14,411 nt of DNA, taken from NCBI GenBank assembly GCA_023440705.1, contig JAEXRP010000116.1:1-14411 (forward strand), read 5' to 3'. The stretch comes from Soonwooa sp023440705. Lineage in GTDB: Bacteria > Bacteroidota > Bacteroidia > Flavobacteriales > Weeksellaceae. Positions 7,082 through 13,742 of the stretch are shown here, one piece after another. Below the pieces are notes generated by a model, which saw only the letters and a program-made list of their open reading frames with translations, did no database searches and was not told where the DNA came from. The translations under genes and the position numbers were made by a program. Position 1 is the stretch's first letter. Each line of letters opens with the position of its first letter.

Positions 7082-7342
7082 ATGAAAAATAAAATAACAT
7101 ATTCACAAAACAACAAATACTTTACCTACTAAATAACTTTAACATAAATTAAAAATCTATTAAAATCTAAAATAACGAATTTTATCAATTATTTTAATTA
7201 ATAATAAATACAATACAAATTAATCAATAAATAACACATAAAAATAATAAACAATTATAAATATCATTTTTTTCATATCAAATTTGCATTTTAATTTTTT
7301 TTTAATATATTTGAAAATCACAAAATCAAAAAATAAATTATT
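7082..7342 (+). promoter_or_regulatory. AT-rich spacer with canonical promoter
   Basis: This gene-free stretch is close to 90% A+T: 7141-7260 holds only 12 G or C in 120 bases. Its downstream end has an exact Bacteroidetes promoter: TTTG (7283-7286), a 19-base spacer and TATATTTG (7306-7313), 29 bases before the ATG at 7343. This is the cleanest match in the window and implies a strong housekeeping promoter with a leader of about 23 bases. I see no ORF, structured RNA or repeat in the upstream part. Confidence 0.8.
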
Positions 7343-9763
7343 ATGAAAAAAGTTTTACTATCATGCTTTGTAGCATTGGGCGTGAGCGCATCCGCGCAAA
7401 CGGTACTTTTCCAAGACAGTTTCGAAAGTTACACCGACTTCGCAATTGCAAATGTCGGAAGTTGGACCCTTACAGATGTGGATCAGTCTGCAACATACGG
7501 CTTCCAAGGAATCCAATTTGCGAACTCAGGAGCAAAAAAGTCCTTCCAAGTTTTCAACTCCACAACCACAACACCTCCAATAACACCAGGTGCTACTTCA
7601 GATTGGACCGCTAGAACAGGTAATAAAATGATGGCGGCATTTGCATCAGTCACTCCAAAAAACAACGACTGGATGATCTCACCACAAATCCAGTTAAACA
7701 ACGGCACTCTAGAACTTAGCTTCTGGGGAAAATCGTGTGATGGCCAATATGGTAATGAAAAATTTAAAGTACACATTTCAACAACAGGTACTGCAGTAAG
7801 TAATTTCACAGCTATCACACCTAACGAAGTATCCTCCCCTGCGGACATTACTTGGCACAAATATACATACGATTTAAGCCAATACGCTGGTCAAAATGTA
7901 TATATTGCTATTCAATGTACATCCAATGATCAATTTGGATTTGCAGTAGATGATTTCATGGTAACAAGTTCTGCAGCACAAACAGAAGCACCTGGCTGTG
8001 CAACTCTAACTGCTCCAGCAAATGGAAATCAAGCTGTAGGCGTTAACCCTGCACCAACCTTATCTTGGACAGCGCCAACGACGGGAGGTACTGCTAGTAG
8101 CTACGATGTATACTTAGGAACATCTCCTAACCCAACAACATTATTAGGTAACTATACTTCTACATCAACAACTGCTGCTGGACTAAGTCCTTTAACTACG
8201 TATTATTGGAAAGTTGTACCTAAAAACACAATTGGATCAGCTACTGGATGTACAGAGTTTTCATTCAAAACTTTAGATACAAATCCACCTGGATGTATTA
8301 CGAATGTAACACCAGCAGACGGTGCAACAGGAGTTCCTGGAGGAACAACACCATTATCTTGGACTGCTCCTACAACAGGAGGTACGCCAGTATCATACGA
8401 TGTATATTGGGGAACAGATGCTTCATCTTTAACAAAACTAGGCAATACAGCTAATACAGCCGTTAATATTACTAACACACAATATAGTACAACATATTAT
8501 TGGAAAGTTGTAGGAGTAAACACGGATGGCACAAGTGCTGCAAGTTGTCCTTCTTATAAGTTAACAACAGGTCCTAATCCATACGAGCCATATTGCGGCC
8601 CACTTGCTTTTGGCTATGTTGAACCTATTACAAAAGTAACTTTTGCTGATTTAACAAATGCAACTTCAGCTGCAACCACAGCACCTGCACACGAGACATT
8701 CCTTGATAAAGTTGCAACAGTTACTAAAGGAGAATCTTACACAATGACTCTTGAAGGTTATACTGGAGGTAATTATAAAAACAGATTCGTTGTTTTTGCT
8801 GACTGGAATCAAGATGGAACATTTGATCCTACTTCTGAAACTTATGTAGTAGAAGGCATTCTAGAAGCTTCAACTGGAGTGGATGGCAAAACTATATCTG
8901 TAAGCATCCCAGTACCAGCTGATGCTGCAACAGGAAATACTCGTTTGAGAATCAAAAAGACATACGGTGCAACGCCATACGTTGATCCTTGTGTTGTAGG
9001 AACATCTTTTGGTCAAGCTGAAGACTATACATTAAAAGTTAACTCTTCTACGCCTCCAGTAACTTATTGTGAAGTAGCACTTAACTGTGAAGATGGTGAT
9101 CTTATCACAAATGTAACGTTTGCTGGTATCAATAACGACTCAGCTTGTGGAACAAACGGATACAGTGATTATACTTCTTCTGTAGCCCCTGCAAATGTGA
9201 TGGCGGGTCAAACTTACCCTATGTCGGTAACTGTAGGAGATGGTTGGTACGAAAGAGTATCTGCTTGGATCGATTACAACAACAATGGTGTATTTGAAGC
9301 AAGTGAGTACTTAGGAGAAATTGGTGATGGAGGAACAGGTGTAGTTACATCTAGCGATATCACAATCCCAGCTACAACAGCTGCTGGTACTTACAGAATG
9401 CGTGTTCAAGTTCTAGCTGCAGGTAGTAACAACCCAGCTTCTGAAGACCCTTGTATGAATGATCTAGACCAATTCGGAGAATACGAAGACTATAGCGTTA
9501 AAGTTGGAACATTAGCAGTTAGCGATATTAACAAAGCAAAAGTTCAGGTATTCCCTAACCCAGTTGTAGACGTATTAAAAGTTACAAGTGCTTCTAATGC
9601 TAAATCTATCAAGGTATTTGATATGAATGGTAAATTAGTAACTAACCAAGCTGCAAAAACAACAGCTAACGAAGTTAACATGTCAAGAATGACACCTGGA
9701 GCTTACGTAGTAGTTGTTGAAACAGATAACGGTTCTGAAACTATTAAGGTTATCAAAAAATAA
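7343..9763 (+). CDS. T9SS cargo: anchor J, two Fn3, two GEVED domains
   Basis: Predicted secreted or surface protein of 806 residues. The signal peptide (1-18, SASA|Q) precedes a choice-of-anchor J-like domain (about 20-210, NNDWMISP at 107-114). Two tandem Fn3-like modules follow (about 217-310 and 316-409), both containing LSWTAPTTGGT and TYYWKVV at matching positions 98 residues apart. Next come a GEVED domain (about 417-566, DWNQDGTF, GNTRLRIKK, GQAEDYTLKV) and a second, divergent one (about 574-721, AWIDYNNNGVFE, AGTYRMRVQV, GEYEDYSVKV). A T9SS type A domain ends it (about 733-806, FPNPVVDVLKV to IKVIKK). The order is that of the upstream paralogue plus one extra Fn3 and one extra GEVED domain. 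The role is probably adhesion or matrix interaction; the partner is unknown. It has its own promoter and terminator. Confidence 0.9.
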   Translation: MKKVLLSCFVALGVSASAQTVLFQDSFESYTDFAIANVGSWTLTDVDQSATYGFQGIQFANSGAKKSFQVFNSTTTTPPITPGATSDWTARTGNKMMAAFASVTPKNNDWMISPQIQLNNGTLELSFWGKSCDGQYGNEKFKVHISTTGTAVSNFTAITPNEVSSPADITWHKYTYDLSQYAGQNVYIAIQCTSNDQFGFAVDDFMVTSSAAQTEAPGCATLTAPANGNQAVGVNPAPTLSWTAPTTGGTASSYDVYLGTSPNPTTLLGNYTSTSTTAAGLSPLTTYYWKVVPKNTIGSATGCTEFSFKTLDTNPPGCITNVTPADGATGVPGGTTPLSWTAPTTGGTPVSYDVYWGTDASSLTKLGNTANTAVNITNTQYSTTYYWKVVGVNTDGTSAASCPSYKLTTGPNPYEPYCGPLAFGYVEPITKVTFADLTNATSAATTAPAHETFLDKVATVTKGESYTMTLEGYTGGNYKNRFVVFADWNQDGTFDPTSETYVVEGILEASTGVDGKTISVSIPVPADAATGNTRLRIKKTYGATPYVDPCVVGTSFGQAEDYTLKVNSSTPPVTYCEVALNCEDGDLITNVTFAGINNDSACGTNGYSDYTSSVAPANVMAGQTYPMSVTVGDGWYERVSAWIDYNNNGVFEASEYLGEIGDGGTGVVTSSDITIPATTAAGTYRMRVQVLAAGSNNPASEDPCMNDLDQFGEYEDYSVKVGTLAVSDINKAKVQVFPNPVVDVLKVTSASNAKSIKVFDMNGKLVTNQAAKTTANEVNMSRMTPGAYVVVVETDNGSETIKVIKK
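7991..8569 (+). repeat. Tandem duplication encoding two Fn3-like modules
   Basis: Unit 1 (about 7991-8272) and unit 2 (about 8288-8569) encode similar modules. Both carry PGC near the start, an identical 11-residue LSWTAPTTGGT (8060-8092 and 8354-8386), then SYDVY and TYYWKVV. The two 33-base stretches are similar but differ at synonymous sites, so the duplication is not very recent or one copy was recoded. Confidence 0.75.
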
Positions 9764-9784
9764 TCAATTATAATTTAACTTAAC

Positions 9785-9816
9785 AAGAGCTGCTTCAGAA
9801 ATGGAGCAGCTTTTTT
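9785..9816 (+). terminator. Intrinsic terminator of the second T9SS gene
   Basis: AGCTGCT pairs with AGCAGCT, extended inward by a wobble and a C-G pair, and is followed by six T. It lies about 20 bases after the stop codon and isolates the gene from the ribosomal operon. Confidence 0.88.
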
Positions 9817-9826
9817 CATTTAATAC

Positions 9827-9856
9827 TTTCTATTTTAAAAAATAATTATATCTTTG
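9827..9856 (+). promoter_or_regulatory. rpsF operon promoter
   Basis: TATCTTTG (9849-9856) matches the -7 consensus. TTTC (9827-9830) sits 18 bases upstream as a partial -33 element. The leader to the ATG at 9891 would be about 28-30 bases and is made largely of TTAA/AATTA runs. I see no CCG-containing hairpin of the kind bound by S6:S18 in some other phyla. Confidence 0.65.
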
Positions 9857-9890
9857 CAACTCGAAATAATTAACCAATTAATTAATCATT

Positions 9891-10232
9891 ATGAACAATT
9901 ACGAAACTGTTTTCATTTTAACTCCCGTTCTATCTGATGCGCAGGTGGAGGAAGCAGTGCAAAAATTTGAAAACCTTTTAAAAGAAAAAGGTTGCGAAAT
10001 CGTTGCTAAAGAAAAGTGGGGTCTTAAGAAATTAGCTTACCCTATCCAATTGAAAAAGAATGGATTCTACACTTTAATCGAATTTAAAGGTGAAGGTGAC
10101 GTTGTAGCTGAGTTAGAATTAGCTTTCAAACGTGACGAAAGAGTTATCCGTTATTTAACAACAAAATTGGACAAGCACGCTGTTGACTACGCTGTAACTA
10201 GAAGAGCTAAAGTTAAAGCTGCTAAAGCTTAA
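9891..10232 (+). CDS. rpsF: 30S ribosomal protein S6
   Basis: Small-subunit protein that pairs with S18 on the 16S rRNA platform. The 113 residues match the family: N-terminal YETVFILTPVLSD (4-16), the central KEKWGLKKLAYPIQLKKNGFY (about 41-61) and RDERVIRYLTTKLD (about 81-94). A short basic Ala/Lys tail closes it. It is the first gene of rpsF-rpsR-rplI, a conserved bacterial order. Its stop is 26 bases before rpsR. No single-strand-binding protein or priB gene lies between S6 and S18, unlike the arrangements in some Firmicutes and Proteobacteria. Confidence 0.97.
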   Translation: MNNYETVFILTPVLSDAQVEEAVQKFENLLKEKGCEIVAKEKWGLKKLAYPIQLKKNGFYTLIEFKGEGDVVAELELAFKRDERVIRYLTTKLDKHAVDYAVTRRAKVKAAKA

Positions 10233-10258
10233 TTATTAATCCCTAAAACAAAAAAGAC

Positions 10259-10561
10259 ATGGCAATAGATGATATGGCTAAACAAGCCTCAGCTGGTGGA
10301 GAATCTGAAGTAAAATTCTTAACACCACTTGATATCAATACAAAATCTGAAAAGAAATATTGTAGATTCAAGAAATTCGGAATTAAGCATGTAGATTACA
10401 AAGATGCTGATTTCTTATTACAATTCGTTAACGAGCAAGGTAAAATCTTACCAAGACGTTACACAGGAACTTCTCTTAAATATCAAAGAAAAGTATCTGC
10501 AGCTATCAAAAGAGCTAGACATTTAGCTTTGATGCCTTACGTAGCAGACCTTTTAAAATAA
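10259..10561 (+). CDS. rpsR: 30S ribosomal protein S18
   Basis: Small-subunit protein, partner of S6. It has 100 residues with the family core KKYCRFKKFGIKHVDYKD (31-48), the segment LLQFVNEQGKILPRRYTGTS (53-72) and the RNA-binding KYQRKVSAAIKRARHLALMP (74-93). The N-terminal extension of about 25 residues (MAIDDMAKQASAGGESEVKF) precedes the conserved core. A later start at Met6 cannot be excluded, but translation from 10259 keeps a normal 26-base gap to rpsF. A hairpin and an unusual repeat-like stretch separate it from rplI. Confidence 0.97.
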   Translation: MAIDDMAKQASAGGESEVKFLTPLDINTKSEKKYCRFKKFGIKHVDYKDADFLLQFVNEQGKILPRRYTGTSLKYQRKVSAAIKRARHLALMPYVADLLK

Positions 10562-10572
10562 GATAAAATAAT

Positions 10573-10598
10573 AAAAGAAGAGAGCAATCTCTTCTTTT
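10573..10598 (+). terminator. Hairpin with GCAA tetraloop between rpsR and rplI
   Basis: A perfect 11-bp stem (10573-10583 with 10588-10598) is closed by a GCAA loop, a stable GNRA-type tetraloop. Four T form the 3' end of the stem, but no further U-tract follows (next bases GTTGCTG). It starts 11 bases after the rpsR stop. It may be a weak or partial terminator, or an mRNA-stabilising 3' structure that lowers rplI expression relative to rpsF-rpsR. Confidence 0.55.
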
Positions 10599-10628
10599 GT
10601 TGCTGAATAAATTAATTAATTCTAACTG

Positions 10629-10710
10629 TTTTAGATAAAAGACAAAAGATAAAAGACGAAAGACATAACTCTTTTTTCTTTGCTCTTTCTTCTTTCCTCT
10701 AAAATCTAAA
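10629..10710. repeat. Purine/pyrimidine imperfect inverted-repeat element
   Basis: The left half is purine-rich with repeated AAAAGAC/AAAAGAT units. The right half is pyrimidine-rich with CTTT/TCTTTC units. The ends are a perfect inverted repeat, TTTAGAT (10630-10636) and ATCTAAA (10704-10710). The halves can pair imperfectly as a long hairpin. It fills most of the gap before rplI. I suspect a dispersed intergenic element because it is low-complexity and bounded by inverted ends, but this window has one copy only. Confidence 0.4.
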
Positions 10711-10725
10711 CAAGACAACAACAAA

Positions 10726-11244
10726 ATGGAAATTATCCTTAAAAAAGACGTTGAAAACTTAGGACTTGAGTTCGATACAGTAAACGTAAAACCAGGTTAC
10801 GCTCGTAACTTCCTTATGCCTCAAGGTATCGCAGTATTAGCAACGCCTAAAAACAAAGCTATCCTTGCAGAAACTCTAGAAGCTAGAAAAGAAGAAGAAG
10901 CAAAATTAATCGCTGCTGCTAACGCTATCGTTGACAAATTGAAAAAAACAACGACAACTATCGCTGCGAAAGTTGGTACAGGAGACAAATTATTTGGTTC
11001 TATCAACAACATTAACCTTTCTGAAGCTTTGGCTAAAGCAGGTGTTGAAGTAGACAAAAAATATATCAAAATCCCTGGTAACACTATCAAAAGAACAGGT
11101 AAGTTCGAAGCACTTATCAGACTTCACAGAAATGTTGAGTACAACTATGAATTCGATGTTGTATCTGACGCTCCTGTTGAAGCTGCTCCTAAAGCTGCTC
11201 CAGCTCCTAAAAAAGAAGAAGAAACTCCAGCTGAAGAAGCTTAA
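10726..11244 (+). CDS. rplI: 50S ribosomal protein L9, extended tail
   Basis: Large-subunit protein that binds 23S rRNA near the L1 stalk. The N-terminal domain MEIILKKDVENLGLEFDTVN (1-20) with VKPGYARNFLMPQGIA (21-36) is canonical. A long charged connecting helix (about 41-75) and the C-terminal domain (about 78-146) follow. At 172 residues it exceeds the usual 148-150 because of an Ala/Pro/Lys/Glu-rich tail (about 148-172, APKAAPAPKKEEETPAEEA) that is probably disordered. It lies 164 bases after rpsR, across a hairpin and a repeat-like stretch, and ends at a strong terminator. Confidence 0.97.
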   Translation: MEIILKKDVENLGLEFDTVNVKPGYARNFLMPQGIAVLATPKNKAILAETLEARKEEEAKLIAAANAIVDKLKKTTTTIAAKVGTGDKLFGSINNINLSEALAKAGVEVDKKYIKIPGNTIKRTGKFEALIRLHRNVEYNYEFDVVSDAPVEAAPKAAPAPKKEEETPAEEA

Positions 11245-11265
11245 TATTTTTTCTTTAATAAATAT

Positions 11266-11293
11266 AAAACCTCCGAAATTCGGAGGTTTTTTT
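11266..11293 (+). terminator. Intrinsic terminator after rplI
   Basis: Stem AAAACCTCCG/CGGAGGTTTT with a 5-base AAATT loop is followed by further T (seven in all to 11293). It begins about 20 bases past the rplI stop and ends the ribosomal operon. Confidence 0.92.
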
Positions 11294-11302
11294 GTTATTT
11301 TA

Positions 11303-11461
11303 CGTCAGTTTGGGATAAAGTACTTATTTATACGAGTCCGTCACTTCGAGTAAAAATCTGAAAGTTTTTCTATCGAGAAGCTTTAATGATAAGAAAATTC
11401 ACTTGTTTTCGATACAGTTTTCTTCGAAAACCACTCAAACTGATGTTAATTTTCTTATCCC
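11303..11461. repeat. Nested inverted-repeat intergenic element
   Basis: The gap between rplI and the araC-family gene carries several inverted repeats. CGTCAGTTTG (11303-11312) faces CAAACTGATG (11436-11445), with 9 of 10 bases matching. GGGATAA (11312-11318) faces TTATCCC (11455-11461). GATAAGAAAATT (11388-11399) faces AATTTTCTTATC (11448-11459), a perfect 12-bp pair. TATCGA (11371-11376) faces TCGATA (11409-11414), and GTTTTC (11417-11422) faces GAAAAC (11426-11431). This layering suggests a degenerate mobile or REP/MITE-like element. I recall similar CGTCAGTTTG and CTTCGAG motifs between Flavobacteriia genes, unverified here. It has no ORF and may also act as the 3' end of the araC-family transcript. 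Confidence 0.5.
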
Positions 11462-11470
11462 GAAATCAGG

Positions 11471-12271
11471 TTATTTCGATTTCAACAGCTGTTGATAATC
11501 CGTAGGCGAAATGCCCGTTACACGTTTGAAAATATTACTGAAAGACGACAAAGAATTATAACCGACGAGCATCGCAATTTCATACATATTATACTTCTCC
11601 TCGCCCATTAATTCTAAAGATTTTGTAATACGCAAGGCACGAAGAAAACGTACATAATTCATTCCTAATTGTTCTTTAAATTTTCTGGATAAAGTGCGGC
11701 TGCTAACTCCAAAATTTTTTGCGACTTCTTCCAAACCAAGATTTTTATCTAAATTGCTGTTCAAGAATTTTGCAATTTTTAAAAGCATTTCGTCTTTCGG
11801 GAAAGGATGTTGTACAGGAAAAGCCAACTTTCGTTCTCTTCCAGTTGGCAAAATATATTTCATGGCTTTTAGAAAATAAAATTTCTGCTGGTCGGATTCT
11901 GTAATTTTGCCATTCCAATTTTTAGTAAAAAGAATCATTTCACGCAAAAGATGACTTACGGAATAGATATTCACTTCCGAGAAAAAATCATCTTCTTCTT
12001 TTTCTGGTTTAAAATAAAAATTAAATAAACTCACTTTTGAACTAAAAGACAAAATATAATGCGGAATTCCCGCCGGAATCCACATAAAACAGCGCGCCGG
12101 CAAATACCAATGCTTTTCTTCGGTAAAAATGTGAATAATTCCGCCTTCGGCGTAAATCAACTGCGCCGAATGATGAGAGTGCTTTTTCGTTTCTACATTT
12201 CCTGTTAAAAGATGGTAAACATAAAAGCTTGCGTCTGCTTCTTCAAGCTCATCGTAATGACTTTTTCCCAT
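11471..12271 (-). CDS. AraC-family transcriptional regulator
   Basis: Predicted cytoplasmic DNA-binding regulator of 266 residues. The N-terminal half is a cupin-like sensor domain: HSHHSAQLIYAEGGIIHIFT (31-50), then WYLPARCFMWIPAGIPHYI (55-73). The C-terminal half is the AraC-type DNA-binding domain with two helix-turn-helix motifs: LEEVAKNFGVSSRTLSRKFK (180-199) and YEIAMLVGYNSLSSFSNIFK (230-249), closing with the signature RVTGISPTDYQ (250-260). It is divergent from the efflux operon, with 136 bases between the start codons, so it most likely controls that operon and perhaps itself. The promoter -7 box ends four bases before the ATG, which supports this start and suggests a leaderless message. 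The inducer is unknown. Confidence 0.93.
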   Translation of the reverse strand: MGKSHYDELEEADASFYVYHLLTGNVETKKHSHHSAQLIYAEGGIIHIFTEEKHWYLPARCFMWIPAGIPHYILSFSSKVSLFNFYFKPEKEEDDFFSEVNIYSVSHLLREMILFTKNWNGKITESDQQKFYFLKAMKYILPTGRERKLAFPVQHPFPKDEMLLKIAKFLNSNLDKNLGLEEVAKNFGVSSRTLSRKFKEQLGMNYVRFLRALRITKSLELMGEEKYNMYEIAMLVGYNSLSSFSNIFKRVTGISPTDYQQLLKSK

Positions 12272-12275
12272 TTCG

Positions 12276-12307
12276 CAAATTTAGTAAAAATATCAATTTG
12301 GCGCAAA
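12276..12307 (-). promoter_or_regulatory. araC-family gene promoter, apparently leaderless
   Basis: On the minus strand TTTG (12307-12304), a 20-base spacer and TAAATTTG (12283-12276) fit the Bacteroidetes consensus. Only CGAA separates the -7 box from the ATG at 12271, so the start site should coincide with the start codon. The -33 element overlaps the GCGCAAAT repeats, so a protein bound there could block it. Confidence 0.7.
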
Positions 12308-12316
12308 TGCGCAAAT
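12301..12316. promoter_or_regulatory. Tandem GCGCAAAT repeat, candidate operator
   Basis: GCGCAAAT occurs twice back to back (12301-12308, 12309-12316), and a third partial copy CGCAAAT lies at 12274-12280, overlapping the -7 box. AraC-family regulators often bind direct repeats. The site is between the divergent promoters, over the regulator's own -33 element and about 40 bases upstream of the tolC -7 box. Binding has not been shown. Confidence 0.4.
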
Positions 12317-12357
12317 TATTTTCATTTTTCACAAAGTCGGTCACATACTTTGCGTCG

Positions 12358-12365
12358 TAACTTTG
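12358..12365 (+). promoter_or_regulatory. -7 element of the efflux operon promoter
   Basis: TAACTTTG matches TAnnTTTG and lies 42 bases before the ATG at 12408. No TTTG is found at the proper -33 distance, which fits a promoter that needs an activator such as the divergent AraC-type protein. Confidence 0.5.
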
Positions 12366-12407
12366 TGGCATCAAAATAAGAATCCCTAAAAATACATTTA
12401 TAAAATT

Positions 12408-13739
12408 ATGAAAATGATATTTCATTTCAGAAAATATCAACTTTTAAGTTTGGTCTTAATTCTTTTAAGTTTAAACATAAAAGCTCAAAACTACAATCAA
12501 CTTTCTTTGAAGGAAGCTTTAGAAATAGGACTTAACAACAATAAAGCTGTGCAAATTAGTCATTTAAAAAATTCGATTTCTGAAACTAAAGAAAAAGATT
12601 TAAAAATGGAAAAATTGCCCAATATTGAGTTTCACACCAATTACACGCAAGTGAACAATTTGCACCAATATCAAAACGGAATCTTCGATAAATCCACAAA
12701 ATATGACGCAATTAATGCTATGTATGATTTCACATTATCGGCTTCCATTCCAATTTATCTTGGTGGGAAATTAAAAAATAACGAAAAAAAGGCAAAAATT
12801 AATACAGAAAATTCAAAGCTTAAAACACAGTTAGATGAACGTAAATTGAAAATGCAAATCATTACTGCTTTTCTACAAATTCATCATTTGAAAGAGCAAC
12901 AGTCTTTAATTCAACAAAAAATAAAAGAAGACAGCGCCAATATTAAGGAAACAAAAATCCTAAAACAAAATGGCGTGGTGACTTACAATGAAGTTCTGCG
13001 AACGTCTTTGCAACTTTCTAATCACAAAATGTCTTGGACAGAATTGGATAACGATATTCAAATTACAGAACATCAACTCAAAACACTTTTGTCTTTGCCC
13101 GACAATCAGGAATTGCATGTAGAAACCACAGAACTGGTTTCAGAACAAGTAAAAATCCCGTATTTGGAAGATTTGAATTCTCAAGCCATCACAGAAAATG
13201 AAAGTATTGAAGTTTCTAAAAACAATATTCGTTTGGCAGAAATCGACAAAAAAATTGTGAAAGGCAATTATCTTCCGAACATCACAATGGGCGGCGAATA
13301 TTGGTTAAAATATCCAAATATGATGTTTTTTCCTCCAGAACCTTATGCCTACAGGCTCGGCATGTTGGGCGTGACACTCACCTATCCTATCGAAAATTTG
13401 TATAAAAATAAATACAAAATGCAGGAAGCCAAACAACATATCGACTTGGCAAATCTGGAATTGGAGGAAAAAGAAGAACAGCTAAAACACGAGGTTTTTC
13501 AGGCTTATAAAAAATATGAAGAAACCGAACAAAAAGTAAATATTGCACAGGAAGCAATTGCTCAAGCTGAGGAAAATTACAGAATTGTAAAAACAAAATA
13601 TGCCAACAAATTAAGTTTAATCACAGAACTTATCGATGCCGACAATGCTTATTTGGAAGCGGAATCTAATTTAATTTCGGTAAAAATCAATAGACAACTC
13701 AAATATTATCAACTACAATACATCATCGGAAAGCTTTAA
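12408..13739 (+). CDS. TolC-family outer-membrane efflux protein
   Basis: Outer-membrane channel of a tripartite efflux pump, 443 residues. A hydrophobic signal sequence (1-26, ending NIKA|Q) directs export; no lipobox cysteine is present. The mature part holds the two-repeat OEP architecture: LSLKEALEIGLNNNKAVQIS (about 32-51) starts the first half, and long Lys/Glu/Gln-rich coiled-coil stretches run to about 215. A second half with ASIPIYLGGKLK-like and LTYPIENLYKNKYKMQEAKQ segments follows, then helical stretches ending YQLQYIIGKL. The HlyD-type adaptor gene starts 3 bases after the stop, so the two are co-transcribed. Two in-frame Met codons (1 and 3) are candidate starts; the signal peptide works from either. 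Substrate unknown. Confidence 0.92.
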   Translation: MKMIFHFRKYQLLSLVLILLSLNIKAQNYNQLSLKEALEIGLNNNKAVQISHLKNSISETKEKDLKMEKLPNIEFHTNYTQVNNLHQYQNGIFDKSTKYDAINAMYDFTLSASIPIYLGGKLKNNEKKAKINTENSKLKTQLDERKLKMQIITAFLQIHHLKEQQSLIQQKIKEDSANIKETKILKQNGVVTYNEVLRTSLQLSNHKMSWTELDNDIQITEHQLKTLLSLPDNQELHVETTELVSEQVKIPYLEDLNSQAITENESIEVSKNNIRLAEIDKKIVKGNYLPNITMGGEYWLKYPNMMFFPPEPYAYRLGMLGVTLTYPIENLYKNKYKMQEAKQHIDLANLELEEKEEQLKHEVFQAYKKYEETEQKVNIAQEAIAQAEENYRIVKTKYANKLSLITELIDADNAYLEAESNLISVKINRQLKYYQLQYIIGKL

Positions 13740-13742
13740 AAT

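Noticed and set aside
7991..8569. Possible CRISPR-like or satellite repeats in the T9SS gene
   Set aside because: Only two long diverged units, both coding for Fn3-like modules; no short identical repeats with spacers.
9857..9890. S6:S18-binding leader ahead of rpsF
   Set aside because: The leader is short and almost entirely A/T with no CCG-bearing hairpin, so an autoregulatory leader is not supported.
10515..10724. Minus-strand frame across the rpsR-rplI gap
   Set aside because: It arises from the purine/pyrimidine stretch, overlaps the end of rpsR, and its product is low-complexity Leu/Phe/Lys-rich without a start context.
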